DNA of 64,000 nt from JABLTI01 sp035528035 (GTDB taxonomy: Archaea > Asgardarchaeota > Heimdallarchaeia > JABLTI01). Both the position numbers and the translations under genes were made by a program. The notes beneath the pieces are model-generated. The model did not search any database and was not told the DNA's origin. It saw nothing but the letters and a program-made list of their open reading frames with translations. Location of the stretch: assembly GCA_035528035.1 (NCBI GenBank), contig DATKZI010000013.1:62001-126000 (forward strand), read 5' to 3'. Position 1 is the first letter of the stretch; each line of letters starts with the position of its first letter. This document shows, in pieces, positions 53,816 to 63,456 of the stretch.

Positions 53816-54562
53816 ATGACTCTAACGTGGATAAATTATCTTTGTGTAGTGGTAGGTTCTCTCAATTTCATAATGCTTATTATAATTACTTCTATAGTTT
53901 TAAAACGCAGTCCTTCTGAAAAAATAAATTGGCTTATATCCAGCAGTTTCTTTTTTATCTCTTTAGCTTATCTATTCCTTCCCATGGGAGCTTTTGTCTA
54001 TACACAAGAAAATCCTTTGGCTATGATAATTTTCACGAAAATTTACGGTTTTGCCCTTTTTATAGGATTAATGCTTCTGATGATTAGCTCATTAGCAATT
54101 AATTATGGGACACATTTTGTTCTTAGATGGGCTATTTTAATTCCATCATCGATTGTTACAGCTGCAGTTGGAATTATTATATTTGCTTTTAATTCTATAG
54201 AAGCTGTAGGAGGAGAAAGTGCTGATATTAAAACTACTACTTTCTTTTTAGCTTCATTTTACCCAATTTGTATATTAATAATAGGTATAATTTTCGTTTT
54301 CTTTGGCAAGGCATACAAAAATTCAATAGATGAAAATGTTCGTCTTTGCTTACGATTATTACTCACTGGATTTACCTTATGTATTTTCTCCCTTGTTCCA
54401 AATATTCTATCTAATGTCTTAGCTTCTCAGTGGGAGAATGCTCAAATCTTTAATGCTATTGAATTTATAATCGTTGTAATAGGAATATCTTTTCTCCTTA
54501 GTGGCTTTTTTGTTCGTTCGAGAGAATCTGTTCGCGTAGAAATAAAAGCAGTTGCTGCTTAA
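53816..54562 (+). CDS. Seven-TM membrane protein, unknown
   Basis: A 248-residue membrane protein with about seven hydrophobic helices, beginning TLTWINYLCVVVGSLNFIML. Size and number of helices resemble microbial rhodopsins, but the last helix (IEFIIVVIGISFLLSGF) has no lysine for retinal and the usual aromatic residues are missing. It could be a histidine-kinase-like sensor fragment or small channel; neither can be shown. It lies 95 bp after hypA on the same strand and converges with the degV-like gene. Confidence 0.65.
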   Translation: MTLTWINYLCVVVGSLNFIMLIIITSIVLKRSPSEKINWLISSSFFFISLAYLFLPMGAFVYTQENPLAMIIFTKIYGFALFIGLMLLMISSLAINYGTHFVLRWAILIPSSIVTAAVGIIIFAFNSIEAVGGESADIKTTTFFLASFYPICILIIGIIFVFFGKAYKNSIDENVRLCLRLLLTGFTLCIFSLVPNILSNVLASQWENAQIFNAIEFIIVVIGISFLLSGFFVRSRESVRVEIKAVAA

Positions 54563-54571
54563 CTCATTCTT

Positions 54572-55438
54572 TTATTTTAACCATTTTTTATCGAATTCAC
54601 CAAGCCAAGAAATACCTATAGCTTTAGGGCCTGTATGTGAACCAACTACTGGACCTATTTCCAATAATAAAATTTCACTTGGTGTATTGGATAGCTCCAA
54701 AATAAGATCCTTGAGTTCTTGAGCCCTAATTAAATCATTTGCATGACCTATAATAAATGTGTCAAGCTTTCTTTCATTAAGAGCTTTTACTGCTACTTTC
54801 TTTAGAATATCTAATGCATTTTGCCTTCCTCGGACTTTCCCTGGTGAACTAAGTAAACCATTCTCAATATGGATAAAGGGTTTAACAGATAGGAGGGATC
54901 CAAATAACCAGCGAATGGTATTAATCCTTCCTCCTTTTTTCAAATATTTTAATGAATCAACAATAGCAAAGAGTTGAGAATAAGGTAAAATTTTTTCATA
55001 GAAATAAGAAAGTAATTCATCCTTGGAATAACCTTCCTGAGCTTTTTTAGCTACTAGGTAAACGATTAGACCTGATTGGAGTGTTGCTGCTTCGGTATCA
55101 AGAATTGTAATTCTATCATCAAACAGATTAGAAGCAACCACATTAGCTGTTGAATATATCCCTGAGAGTTTTTTACTTAAAGTAAAAACAATTACTTCAT
55201 CAGATTCCTTGAGAGCATTTTCAAAAGTGTTCTTAAATACTTTTGGGGCTGGCACACCAGTTGAAGGCATTTCACCTTGCGCAAGTCTTTGGTAAAATTC
55301 TTCTCGTGATAAATCATAATCAGAATATGAGGTATCACCAAAAACAACACGAGCTGGTATTGTTTCTATATTTAGTTGTTTCAAAATATCAAGAGAGAGA
55401 TCACAAGCGGAATCTGAAACAATCTTAACTTTAGACAA
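54572..55438 (-). CDS. DegV-family fatty-acid-binding protein
   Basis: A 288-residue cytoplasmic protein that binds a fatty acid. The N-terminus KIVSDSACDLSLDILKQ, then STGVPAPKVFKNTFENAL with the TSxPS/P loop, and the C-terminal GPVVGSHTGPKAIGISWLG are family signatures. In bacteria these deliver fatty acid to a kinase for phospholipid synthesis; in an archaeon with isoprenoid lipids the role is unknown. The gene converges with the seven-TM gene by nine bp and stands opposite the UppP gene. Confidence 0.92.
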   Translation of the reverse strand: MSKVKIVSDSACDLSLDILKQLNIETIPARVVFGDTSYSDYDLSREEFYQRLAQGEMPSTGVPAPKVFKNTFENALKESDEVIVFTLSKKLSGIYSTANVVASNLFDDRITILDTEAATLQSGLIVYLVAKKAQEGYSKDELLSYFYEKILPYSQLFAIVDSLKYLKKGGRINTIRWLFGSLLSVKPFIHIENGLLSSPGKVRGRQNALDILKKVAVKALNERKLDTFIIGHANDLIRAQELKDLILELSNTPSEILLLEIGPVVGSHTGPKAIGISWLGEFDKKWLK

Positions 55439-55569
55439 TAGTTAACCCCTTATAAGAGAATTATAAATGTTATAAATTTCAGAAAAATTAAAGTTTTCTT
55501 CAATAAATAGGAAACTTTTTTGTATACAATTATAACTGATTTTTTATTATAAATGGAAAGTGTAAAATT

Positions 55570-56520
55570 ATGGTTGCTGTATGGCTAATTGTTATTCTTG
55601 CTGTTGTTCAAGGTATTTTAGAATGGTTGCCAGTCTCAAGTGAAGGTCAGCTTGTCCTAATACTTACTTGGTTAAACGAATCTCAAAATGCTTTAGCTAT
55701 AGCACTATTTCTACATTTAGGTACCATGCTTGCAGTTATTGCTAGATTTTGGAAAGATATTTTCCTATTATTAGGTATAAAGCTCCCAAAGAAAAAAACA
55801 GCAGAAAATGAAGAAGAAGTTATACCAAATAAATTAGAGACTGAGGAAAATAATTCAGAACAACTCCTTTCAGTAAAAGATAAACAAAGAAGACTATGGA
55901 AGTTTTTATTATTAGCAACAACTGCAACAGCAATAATTGGTATACCACTATATCTTTTAGTCAAATATGTTTTACAAGAAGGGGAATTACTTAAATTCGC
56001 AGGAGGAGCAATAACGGGTGGAGATATAATAACAATTCTAATTGGGGTATTCCTTATAGGTACTGGAATATTCATTTTGATTTCTAAACGAAGGATCTCA
56101 AGAAAATCTATTTTTGAAATGTCAGTTTTAGAAATGCTAATTGTTGGAGCTGTTCAAGGAATCGCTGTAATTCCAGGAGTTTCAAGATCAGGCTCTACTA
56201 TAGGAGCCATGCTAATTGAAGGTGTGGAAGAAGAAGATTCTTTACGTGGTAGCTTTTTACTTAGTATTCCAGCTGTTATAGGAGCTAACATCTTAACAAT
56301 AATTATTGATCTAATTCAAGGTGACCTCTCATTTGAGGGGGTACCTATCTATGCCATGTTCTTAGCTGTTTTAGTATCTGGTGTTGTTGGCTTTATCACC
56401 ATTGATCTATTTTTAAGGTTAGCAAAGAAGATCAATTTTGGTTGGTTCTGTTTAACATTAGGTGCTTTAGCATTAATTATTACCTTAGTAATCATTATAC
56501 TAAATCTAACAACAATATGA
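55570..56520 (+). CDS. uppP: Undecaprenyl-diphosphatase UppP/BacA-like protein
   Basis: A 316-residue membrane phosphatase that would recycle a polyprenyl diphosphate carrier used in glycan export. The two hallmark segments are QGILEWLPVSSEGQ (about 15-28), where the histidine of bacterial SSxGH is glutamine, and PGVSRSGSTIG (about 206-216). Residues 75-115 form a charged loop (KKKTAENEEEVIPNKLETEE) longer than in bacteria. It could act with the GT-C transferase at 26.8 kb on N-glycan lipids. The glutamine may be a normal archaeal variant. Confidence 0.88.
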   Translation: MVAVWLIVILAVVQGILEWLPVSSEGQLVLILTWLNESQNALAIALFLHLGTMLAVIARFWKDIFLLLGIKLPKKKTAENEEEVIPNKLETEENNSEQLLSVKDKQRRLWKFLLLATTATAIIGIPLYLLVKYVLQEGELLKFAGGAITGGDIITILIGVFLIGTGIFILISKRRISRKSIFEMSVLEMLIVGAVQGIAVIPGVSRSGSTIGAMLIEGVEEEDSLRGSFLLSIPAVIGANILTIIIDLIQGDLSFEGVPIYAMFLAVLVSGVVGFITIDLFLRLAKKINFGWFCLTLGALALIITLVIIILNLTTI

Positions 56521-56532
56521 AAGGTGAAATGT

Positions 56533-57270
56533 TTAAAGGAATTTAATAAATCCAACTGGAAGATTTGCACGTTTCCATTCAGCTGCTCGACCCTCTAAAC
56601 CTATTTCAATTGGTTTTTTGCCATCATTACCTATAACTATCAAAGCTGTCCCCTTAATTGATTGTTGACTAAAAAGGTTCAACCATTTATCAGTGCGCCT
56701 CATTATTTTAGAGGCGATATCTTCAGGAGGATTCATAGAATATCTGGCATACATTTCGTCAAAATCTGCAAAATGAAGTACTAAAAGATCATTTCTATTA
56801 AGAGCTTTCAGTGATTGAACATAAATATCGACATCAGTTTTAGCAATTTGCATGAAAGAGTCATTTGGGGATATTTTAGGGATATCTTCTTCACGAGCAA
56901 TAACTTTCACAGTTTTACCATTTGATGTTAAAGTGGTAAGTAAATTGAATGTTAGACTCTCTTTACTAAAAAAGGTAGATTCCATCATAGGTGCTGAAAG
57001 GGATTTTAATTTTGATTCAGTTTCAATTAGTAATAGATTATCTAGATTTTGGATCATCCAAGTAGGTTGGTAAGTAATAATTTCAAATAAACTAAAATTA
57101 TCTATGATAACTAAAATGACTTGATCAATTGGATCATTTTGCAAAATTATTTCATCTACAGCAGGTAGATAAAATGGTCTACTTAACTTTAATAACTTTA
57201 AAATAATCGATGGTATTTGAGATGCTTTAATTGAATAGGTTATTAGACCTAGATCTTCCACGAATTCCAT
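56533..57270 (-). CDS. Divergent alkaline-phosphatase-like protein
   Basis: A 245-residue protein with the order of an alkaline-phosphatase/PglZ-like superfamily fold: DQVILVIIDNFSLFEIITY near residue 48, then LLVLHFADFDEMYARYS with RTDKWLNLF, and finally GTALIVIGNDGKKP. Several metal ligands of true phosphatases are missing: the last strand lacks the typical DHG and the first aspartate has no following Gly. It may have lost activity. It converges with UppP by 13 bp, so a link to lipid-linked phosphates is only suggestive. Confidence 0.6.
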   Translation of the reverse strand: MEFVEDLGLITYSIKASQIPSIILKLLKLSRPFYLPAVDEIILQNDPIDQVILVIIDNFSLFEIITYQPTWMIQNLDNLLLIETESKLKSLSAPMMESTFFSKESLTFNLLTTLTSNGKTVKVIAREEDIPKISPNDSFMQIAKTDVDIYVQSLKALNRNDLLVLHFADFDEMYARYSMNPPEDIASKIMRRTDKWLNLFSQQSIKGTALIVIGNDGKKPIEIGLEGRAAEWKRANLPVGFIKFL

Positions 57271-57489
57271 TGTTTTATTTACCTCTCTAATATTTTATAC
57301 AAATTCATCAAATTAATATGTTTAGTAAATTATATTATTAGTTGTCTAATTATCTTTCGTTTGTGGTAAAGTAAAAGTTTAACTACGGAAAAAGCTATAA
57401 AAGTAAAAGAAAATAACAGAAAAATTTTAGTAAAAATTATTATTTTAAAAATAAAGGATATATCAGTTAATTAGAACGGGTAGTGAAGA

Positions 57490-58968
57490 ATGAATAATAA
57501 AAATGAAGCAAAGGAATCTTCTACCGAAATCTCAAAAGAGATAAAAGAAAAACATGTAGTGGAACTTGAAGAAGAAACTGAGCATACATTATGGTCGGTT
57601 ATCAAACTTCCTTGGTACGAGTATGTAATTGTTGGTTTACTTTTAGCTGTAACTATTGCTATGTATATACTATATGCAAATAAAGGAGGAGAGTTTTTTT
57701 TGATAGGGAAGATTATTACTTCAGTAATACTTGGAATTTGGTTGGCATTTAGACCAAGTGAATGGGCAGTAGATGGTTTAGATAATTTAATGAGAGCTGT
57801 TGGACTTACCGCATATGTAGCTGGTGTAATTTCCAGCATCGCTAGTAATTTACCTGAGGCTATAGCTGCTGGTATTATGCTTATTAAAGGTAAATTTATC
57901 ATTGGTGGAACAGTTGGTGAAGATCTTATTCACACTGCTTTTTATACTACCCTAGCTGCTGCTGGTTTTAATGCTATTCTTCTTGGTATTGTTGTTTTGG
58001 TTGGTGGTAAAAGAAAAGGTTATATTGAAATTAAAAAAGAAACTGTAATGGCAGAAGGTGTTCTTCTTCGCTGGGGTTTTGTTGCAACTCTCTTAACATT
58101 TGGGTTAGCGATTATTATCATCCTTGATGAAATCTTTACAGAAATACATGCAGGTACTAATTTTCCCGGTATTGAAGGTATTACTGCTGAACTACCTCGA
58201 ATGACTGGTGCTGTTTTAGTCCTTAGTTATATTATCTATATGATTTTCTTGATCGTTAAAAGTAGAGAAGCTAGAGCAGCTGAACTACATACTGATCCTA
58301 TTAAAGCTACAAAACCAACCCGTAGTAAACTGAATGAAAAGATGCCAGAATTCGTTACAACTCAAAATGCTCAACGAAAAATACTAGATACTCAAGAAGA
58401 AATCAATATTGTTGATCCTCACAGCGAAGAAACAATAGAAACTTATAGTGGTTCCAGTGCCAAGATAGATAATCCTTATGCTGTTGCTCCTACAATGAAA
58501 AGACCTAACTTAGGTGTTTGGTCTGCAGTTATATTAGTTCTTCTTGGTATTGGTGGTGTTGTAGGTGGAGGCTTTTTACTTAGTAATGCAGTTGAAGGGG
58601 TACTCCATGAAACTGATTTAAGTATAGGATTGATTGCTTTAATTGTTGGTTTCTCTGGAGCAGTTCCTGAACATGGTATAGCTGTTATGGCTGCTGTAAA
58701 AGGTAAAACAGATGTTGCACTAGGAAATATCCTTGGTGGAATGCTTCAAATGACTTTGTTAATATTTGGATTATTCGCCATTATAGTTCCAGCACCAATA
58801 AACGACTTCATGTTATTCCAATTGATAGCTCTTGCAGGCATATTATGGTTTGTTAAAAGATCTATAACCGATGATAATCGTTTAACTTCATTTGAGGGGA
58901 TAATGGTTATTCTGGCTCAAACCTTTGCATTCTTACTGCTGATTTTAGGTTTACCAGGAATAATTTGA
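57490..58968 (+). CDS. Cation/Ca2+ antiporter-family membrane protein
   Basis: A 492-residue membrane protein of the CaCA (Na+/Ca2+ exchanger) superfamily. The two opposed alpha repeats are visible: SSIASNLPEAIAAGIMLIKG near residues 118-137 and VGFSGAVPEHGIAVMAAVKG near 390, then TDVALGNILGGMLQMTL; the S/N-x-P-E ion-binding motif is present in both. The central hydrophilic loop (about 260-340) is typical. It probably exchanges a cation for sodium or protons across the membrane. The ion is not determined. Confidence 0.85.
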   Translation: MNNKNEAKESSTEISKEIKEKHVVELEEETEHTLWSVIKLPWYEYVIVGLLLAVTIAMYILYANKGGEFFLIGKIITSVILGIWLAFRPSEWAVDGLDNLMRAVGLTAYVAGVISSIASNLPEAIAAGIMLIKGKFIIGGTVGEDLIHTAFYTTLAAAGFNAILLGIVVLVGGKRKGYIEIKKETVMAEGVLLRWGFVATLLTFGLAIIIILDEIFTEIHAGTNFPGIEGITAELPRMTGAVLVLSYIIYMIFLIVKSREARAAELHTDPIKATKPTRSKLNEKMPEFVTTQNAQRKILDTQEEINIVDPHSEETIETYSGSSAKIDNPYAVAPTMKRPNLGVWSAVILVLLGIGGVVGGGFLLSNAVEGVLHETDLSIGLIALIVGFSGAVPEHGIAVMAAVKGKTDVALGNILGGMLQMTLLIFGLFAIIVPAPINDFMLFQLIALAGILWFVKRSITDDNRLTSFEGIMVILAQTFAFLLLILGLPGII

Positions 58969-58997
58969 AACAAGCAAAAATAAGGTGATGGTTTTCA

Positions 58998-60002
58998 TCA
59001 CCAAAAACTTCTTTTTTTAATATTGAAGAAATTTGAAAGATTTGAAGAAATACGTTCATTTGTTGCATACATAGATGCTGGTTTGAATTTCTGTCCTGTT
59101 ATTAATTCATAGGCACTAATGACGTTTAAAGAAGCATTAATAACTACATCGTTAGGTAAATTAGGTATCTTACCATCTCCAGTAAAGCCATTATCTCGCA
59201 ACCATCCACGAACATATTCTTTATCTAAACCTTGCTGACTTGTTCCTTTTTCAAAACGTTCTTCATAAAATTCACTTAACCAATATCTCGAGGAATCAGC
59301 TGTATGAACTTCATCAATTAAAACTAATTCACTTTCGTGATTTAATCCAAATTCATATTTTGTATCTACAAGAATGCCCCCTTGTTGAGAAACAACTTTA
59401 TTTCCTTCAGCATATAATTTGAAAGATGTTTCAGTTATTTGATCTAATAATTCTTTAGAAAGAATACCTCGAGAAACTAATTCCGCTGGAGAGATTTCTT
59501 CATCGTGTCCTGCTGCAGCTTTTGTCGTAGGAGTAAAAACTGGTTGAGGTAGTTTTTCATCTTGTCTTAAATTAGAAGAAAATTCTACTCCGGAAATTAC
59601 TAGTGGTTCACCATTTTCTTTAAGATATTTGTATCGTCTCCAAGCAGAACCAGTTATATAACCTCTAATTATAACTTCAAGTTCTAATGGTTTGCATTTC
59701 TGGGCAATCATTACATTAGGATCAGGAACAGCAACAATGTGATTCTTAGCGATTTTTTTCGTTGCTTCAAACCAAAATTCTGATGTTTGATTTAGCGCTT
59801 GTCCTTTATAGGGAATACCTTGATTTAGTATAACATCAAAAGCAGAAATTCTATCAGAAGTTAGAATGATTATTTTATCATCATGATAGTAGAGATCTCT
59901 TACTTTGCCGGTTTTTCGTTCGCCGAAATTCTTTAAATCAGATTTCAAATAGGTTGAGGTTATATGCTCTTTGATTTTTGATATAAGATCATCGCGGACC
60001 AT
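58998..60002 (-). CDS. purC: SAICAR synthetase PurC
   Basis: A 334-residue purine-synthesis enzyme joining CAIR and aspartate with ATP. Motifs: KTGKVRDLYYHDDKIIILTS near 30-50, DRISAFDVILNQGIPYKG, LEVIIRGYITGSAWRRY near 128, and GGILVDTKYEFGLNHESELV near 205, with LIDEVHTADSSRYW after it. It is longer than the bacterial form (about 240) and resembles the longer yeast-like type. Purine partner purB is at 28.4 kb. The gene converges with the antiporter after 29 bp. Confidence 0.95.
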   Translation of the reverse strand: MVRDDLISKIKEHITSTYLKSDLKNFGERKTGKVRDLYYHDDKIIILTSDRISAFDVILNQGIPYKGQALNQTSEFWFEATKKIAKNHIVAVPDPNVMIAQKCKPLELEVIIRGYITGSAWRRYKYLKENGEPLVISGVEFSSNLRQDEKLPQPVFTPTTKAAAGHDEEISPAELVSRGILSKELLDQITETSFKLYAEGNKVVSQQGGILVDTKYEFGLNHESELVLIDEVHTADSSRYWLSEFYEERFEKGTSQQGLDKEYVRGWLRDNGFTGDGKIPNLPNDVVINASLNVISAYELITGQKFKPASMYATNERISSNLSNFFNIKKRSFW

Positions 60003-60166
60003 TTTAATAACTCCTAAATCTAGTTTGATAATTACAAATTATCCTATTTAGAGTTTTACTGTGAAAATGATTAATTATTCTCTTTTAAAAAGCTCATCTT
60101 AGATAATAAATCGCTAATGATTTAAAAACGGGGAAGATAATGTACTATTGAAATAAGGTTAGAAAA

Positions 60167-61387
60167 ATGACTGAAAAAAAGAAAGCTTTGAAAAAGCTCA
60201 TCGATGACCTTAATGATGGAATTGATCATGAAATAGCAAAAACTGAATTCAATAAGATCATTAAAGAAACAGGCCCCGATGAATTAGCAAAAGTTGAAGA
60301 AGAACTTGTTAAAGAAGGAATGCCTCGAGAGAAATTGAACAAATTATGTGATATTCATCTATCCGTCTTTAAGGAGCGTTTGGGTGAACAAAAAGTAATA
60401 GTTCCAATAGGACATCCTGTAAATATCTTAATGGAAGAACATCGAATACTTTTAGAATATGTTGAGAAACTTAACACTAATGCTATAAAAATCGCTAAAA
60501 GTAAGAATTTTGATTCTATTCAAGATGATTTAAAAATTGTTGAAAGTATTACTGACCATTTCAAGAAAGCAATTAAACATTATCTTCGGGAAGAAAATGT
60601 GCTATTTCCTTATATTGAAAAACATGGTTTAACAGAGCCTCCTGCACAAATGTGGATCGATCATGATAAGATTCGAGCAATAGAAAAGAGGCTTTTTGAT
60701 CTAGTGGATGGATCTAAAGCAAAAACAATAGATTTCCCGAAATTTAGTGATGAGCTATTAAAAGTAACAGGTTCACTAGCTAATTTATTATCAACTCATT
60801 TCTTTAAAGAGAATAATATTCTCTTTCCAGCTTCTCTTAGACTTATTTCACAACCGGAATGGAAAGATATACGACATGAATTTGATGAGATTGGCTATTG
60901 TTGTTTTACACCAGTAGAAGCAACAAAAGTTTTTGATATTAAGAAGGAAGAAGGTGTTAAATTGCCAGAAAAAGTACAAGAAGAAGGAACAATCGAATTT
61001 GAAACAGGTCCATTACCAATTAGTGTAATTGAACCAATACTAAATACACTACCATTAGATGTTACATTTGTTGACCCAGATGATAGAGTTAAATTCTTTA
61101 GCAAAGGGGATGAACGAATTTTTGTTCGAACAAAAGCTGTCATAGGTCGTACCGTTCAAAATTGTCATCCACAAAAAAGCATAGAAGTTGTCAATAAAAT
61201 ACTCAGTGATTTTAGAGAAGGAAAACGAAAAGTAGCTGAATTTTGGATTGATTTAGGTGAAAGCAAAATTCATATCAGGTATTTTGCTGTTCATAATAAA
61301 GAAGGAAAATATCTTGGATGTTTAGAAGTTTCTCAAGATATAACTGAAATTCAAAAATTAAAAGGTCAAAAACGATTACTTGATTGA
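60167..61387 (+). CDS. DUF438-hemerythrin-PAS protein
   Basis: A 406-residue three-domain protein. Residues 1-75 form the DUF438 region. Residues 82-225 form a hemerythrin-like domain, with iron ligands suggested in HPVNILMEEHRILLEYVEK, the HYLREENVLFPYIEKH stretch, IDHDKIRAIE and STHFFKENNILFP. Residues 285-400 are a PAS-like sensor (VIEPILNTLPLDVTFVDPDD, then FSKGDERIFVRT and LGCLEVSQDITEIQ). Such proteins may sense oxygen, iron or redox and regulate a neighbour. No neighbour is an obvious partner. Confidence 0.9.
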   Translation: MTEKKKALKKLIDDLNDGIDHEIAKTEFNKIIKETGPDELAKVEEELVKEGMPREKLNKLCDIHLSVFKERLGEQKVIVPIGHPVNILMEEHRILLEYVEKLNTNAIKIAKSKNFDSIQDDLKIVESITDHFKKAIKHYLREENVLFPYIEKHGLTEPPAQMWIDHDKIRAIEKRLFDLVDGSKAKTIDFPKFSDELLKVTGSLANLLSTHFFKENNILFPASLRLISQPEWKDIRHEFDEIGYCCFTPVEATKVFDIKKEEGVKLPEKVQEEGTIEFETGPLPISVIEPILNTLPLDVTFVDPDDRVKFFSKGDERIFVRTKAVIGRTVQNCHPQKSIEVVNKILSDFREGKRKVAEFWIDLGESKIHIRYFAVHNKEGKYLGCLEVSQDITEIQKLKGQKRLLD

Positions 61388-61409
61388 AAAGACTATCAGA
61401 AGGTATTTA

Positions 61410-62447
61410 TTAAAAATTACCTTCTTCTATTTTTCTTAAGGCAGCAATTATTGCATCTGGTCCTGGAGGATCAATTTTCATAGCATTTAACTTTGCACCA
61501 AATGATTTCTCTCTTATTTTACCTATTATTCGTATAGGAATATCTATAGTGGAATCATTTATTATCATTTGAGCTTTTGATTCAGTTGTTACAATTAGTA
61601 ATGTTCCCGATGATAGTAAACGCAAAGGATCAATTCTAAGTAAAGTGCACAGTTCTTTTGCTTCTTCAGAAACAGGGAAATTCTCAGTAATTAATTCCAA
61701 ACCAAATCCTTCTGGAATTATAGTCTCATATATTGCCCCAAGAATACCACCTTCAGTTGCATCATGCATTAATCCAGGTTGAATTTTCTTATTTATATCA
61801 AGAGCTGTTTTAATAATAGATATATTCTCTCCTAACTTGATCAATTTCTTTAATGAGGTTTCACTAATATATTTCTTTAATTTAGCATAACCTTCGCTAG
61901 CAATTATCCCTAAACCTTCTGTCGCACACCAACCTACACATATAACCACATCTCCCACATGTATCTCTCTAGGAACATAGTAATCCTTTGGAACAAAACC
62001 CAGCATCGCACCTGAAATAATAGGTGTTTTTGCTGATGAAGATATTTCAGTATGACCTCCTAATAAATAGATGTCATTTTTCTTGCATTCAGATTCAATA
62101 CCCTTTTGTATTTCAAAAATATCTTGTTGTGTACTTCCCGTGGGCATTATAATTGTAGCATTAAAACCGAAAGGCAAAGCACCACTTGTTACTATATCAT
62201 TAGCATTAACGATTACTGCATATTTTCCCGGATTTGGTGTAGGAAAAGTTATTGGATCTGTTTTAAAAACAAGATAGATGTCTTCTTTGCTCTGATAGAA
62301 CTGCTTAACTTTTTGGATAGCTTTTTCATAATCCAGAACTGCTACATCACAACCGATTTTAGGTCCTTGAATAATTCCAGGATTTGTGTTTTTTGAGCTA
62401 GATATCATCTGTTCGAGTAAGTTTAATGGTAATTTGCCTTCTTTCAT
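61410..62447 (-). CDS. HypE/PurM-like ATP-binding protein
   Basis: About 345 residues (start MKEGKLPLNLLEQM preferred; an in-frame ATG 14 codons upstream also exists). It is of the AIR synthase-related family that includes HypE, ThiL and SelD. Marks: GCDVAVLDYEK, VNANDIVTSGALPFGFNATI, GGHTEIS and LMHDATEGGILGAIYE, the last being a strong HypE-like stretch. It lacks the C-terminal cysteine that HypE uses for cyanide transfer (the end is KIEEGNF), so it is a paralogue of unknown substrate. HypA lies 8 kb away. Confidence 0.85.
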   Translation of the reverse strand: MKEGKLPLNLLEQMISSSKNTNPGIIQGPKIGCDVAVLDYEKAIQKVKQFYQSKEDIYLVFKTDPITFPTPNPGKYAVIVNANDIVTSGALPFGFNATIIMPTGSTQQDIFEIQKGIESECKKNDIYLLGGHTEISSSAKTPIISGAMLGFVPKDYYVPREIHVGDVVICVGWCATEGLGIIASEGYAKLKKYISETSLKKLIKLGENISIIKTALDINKKIQPGLMHDATEGGILGAIYETIIPEGFGLELITENFPVSEEAKELCTLLRIDPLRLLSSGTLLIVTTESKAQMIINDSTIDIPIRIIGKIREKSFGAKLNAMKIDPPGPDAIIAALRKIEEGNF

Positions 62448-62555
62448 AAAATAATCGCAACCCAGAGCTTTTCTTAACAAAAACAACAAATCATTTTTGA
62501 TTTTAAAAAACTATTCCAAAACAAGTTGATTAATTTATAGCAATAGGCGATATTA

Positions 62556-63386
62556 TTGAAAGAACTTGCAAGTTTACTTTTTAAATTAGACAAAATTATT
62601 GTAAATGTTTACAAAGAGAATTTAAATAATCAAGAAGCTTTTTCGAAAACAGATTTCTCTAATGCAGCTGGTCATAAATCTCGAGTTATAGACCTAATTA
62701 TGGAAGATACAATTATCAATTTTTTTAAAAATAATAAATTCCCTTGTATTATTGAGACTGAAGAACGTGGTAAAATAAGTCTGTCTAATAATCCCAAATA
62801 TGTTGTTATTACAGACCCTCTTGATGGTACAACAAATTTCAGTAGAAGAATACCATTAACAAGTTATGGTATAGCAATTGCTAAATTGGAAAATGAGTTA
62901 ACTCAAGCAAAATTTTCAGATATTGTAGTAGCTGCTGTAAGATCATTTCACACAGATGAATTCTATTTTGCAAGTAAACATGAAGGAGCAACATGTAATA
63001 ATGAAAAAATTAACCCTTCAGAAGTAAATTTACTCAATCGATCTCTTATATCATTCGATCTTGACGGATCATATAAACAAAAAGAAGACTTAATTGAAAA
63101 AATCATGTTGATTTTACGTAAATGTAGAGGAACAAGACGTTTTGGAGCGAATTTAATAGATATGGTATATGTTGGAGCAGGTAAAATTGAAGTTATGATA
63201 GATATTCGAGATACGTTATCTGCTGTACATACTCCATCATTATTTATCAGTAAAGAAAGTGGTGCTGTTTTGAGAACAATAAAGAATGAAGAATTTAATA
63301 TTGAACTTGAAGCAAATCAGAAAATGAGTTTTATTTTATGCAATAATGAACAAATTTCCCGACAAATATTTGAAACCATCCGTTAA
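62556..63386 (+). CDS. Inositol-monophosphatase-family protein
   Basis: A 276-residue member of the lithium-sensitive sugar-phosphatase superfamily. The metal site DPLDGTTN is at 87-94 (ITDPLDGTTNF), E69/E70 lie in IETEERGK, and SYGIAIA follows. The second signature, normally WDxAAG, is degenerate (IRDTLSAVHTP); its aspartate is kept but the tryptophan and glycine are not. It may act on inositol or fructose phosphates, in archaea sometimes in both. The start is TTG at 62556. It diverges from the HypE-like gene by about 108 bp. Confidence 0.88.
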   Translation: MKELASLLFKLDKIIVNVYKENLNNQEAFSKTDFSNAAGHKSRVIDLIMEDTIINFFKNNKFPCIIETEERGKISLSNNPKYVVITDPLDGTTNFSRRIPLTSYGIAIAKLENELTQAKFSDIVVAAVRSFHTDEFYFASKHEGATCNNEKINPSEVNLLNRSLISFDLDGSYKQKEDLIEKIMLILRKCRGTRRFGANLIDMVYVGAGKIEVMIDIRDTLSAVHTPSLFISKESGAVLRTIKNEEFNIELEANQKMSFILCNNEQISRQIFETIR

Positions 63387-63456
63387 CCTTCCATTAACCA
63401 TTCATTGACTTTGCTTAAAGGATAGCAGTATTATATTGGGTATTAGGTGAATACTT

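Noticed and set aside
53816..54562. Microbial rhodopsin, from seven helices and about 250 residues
   Set aside because: The last helix has no lysine for the retinal Schiff base and the usual pump residues are missing.
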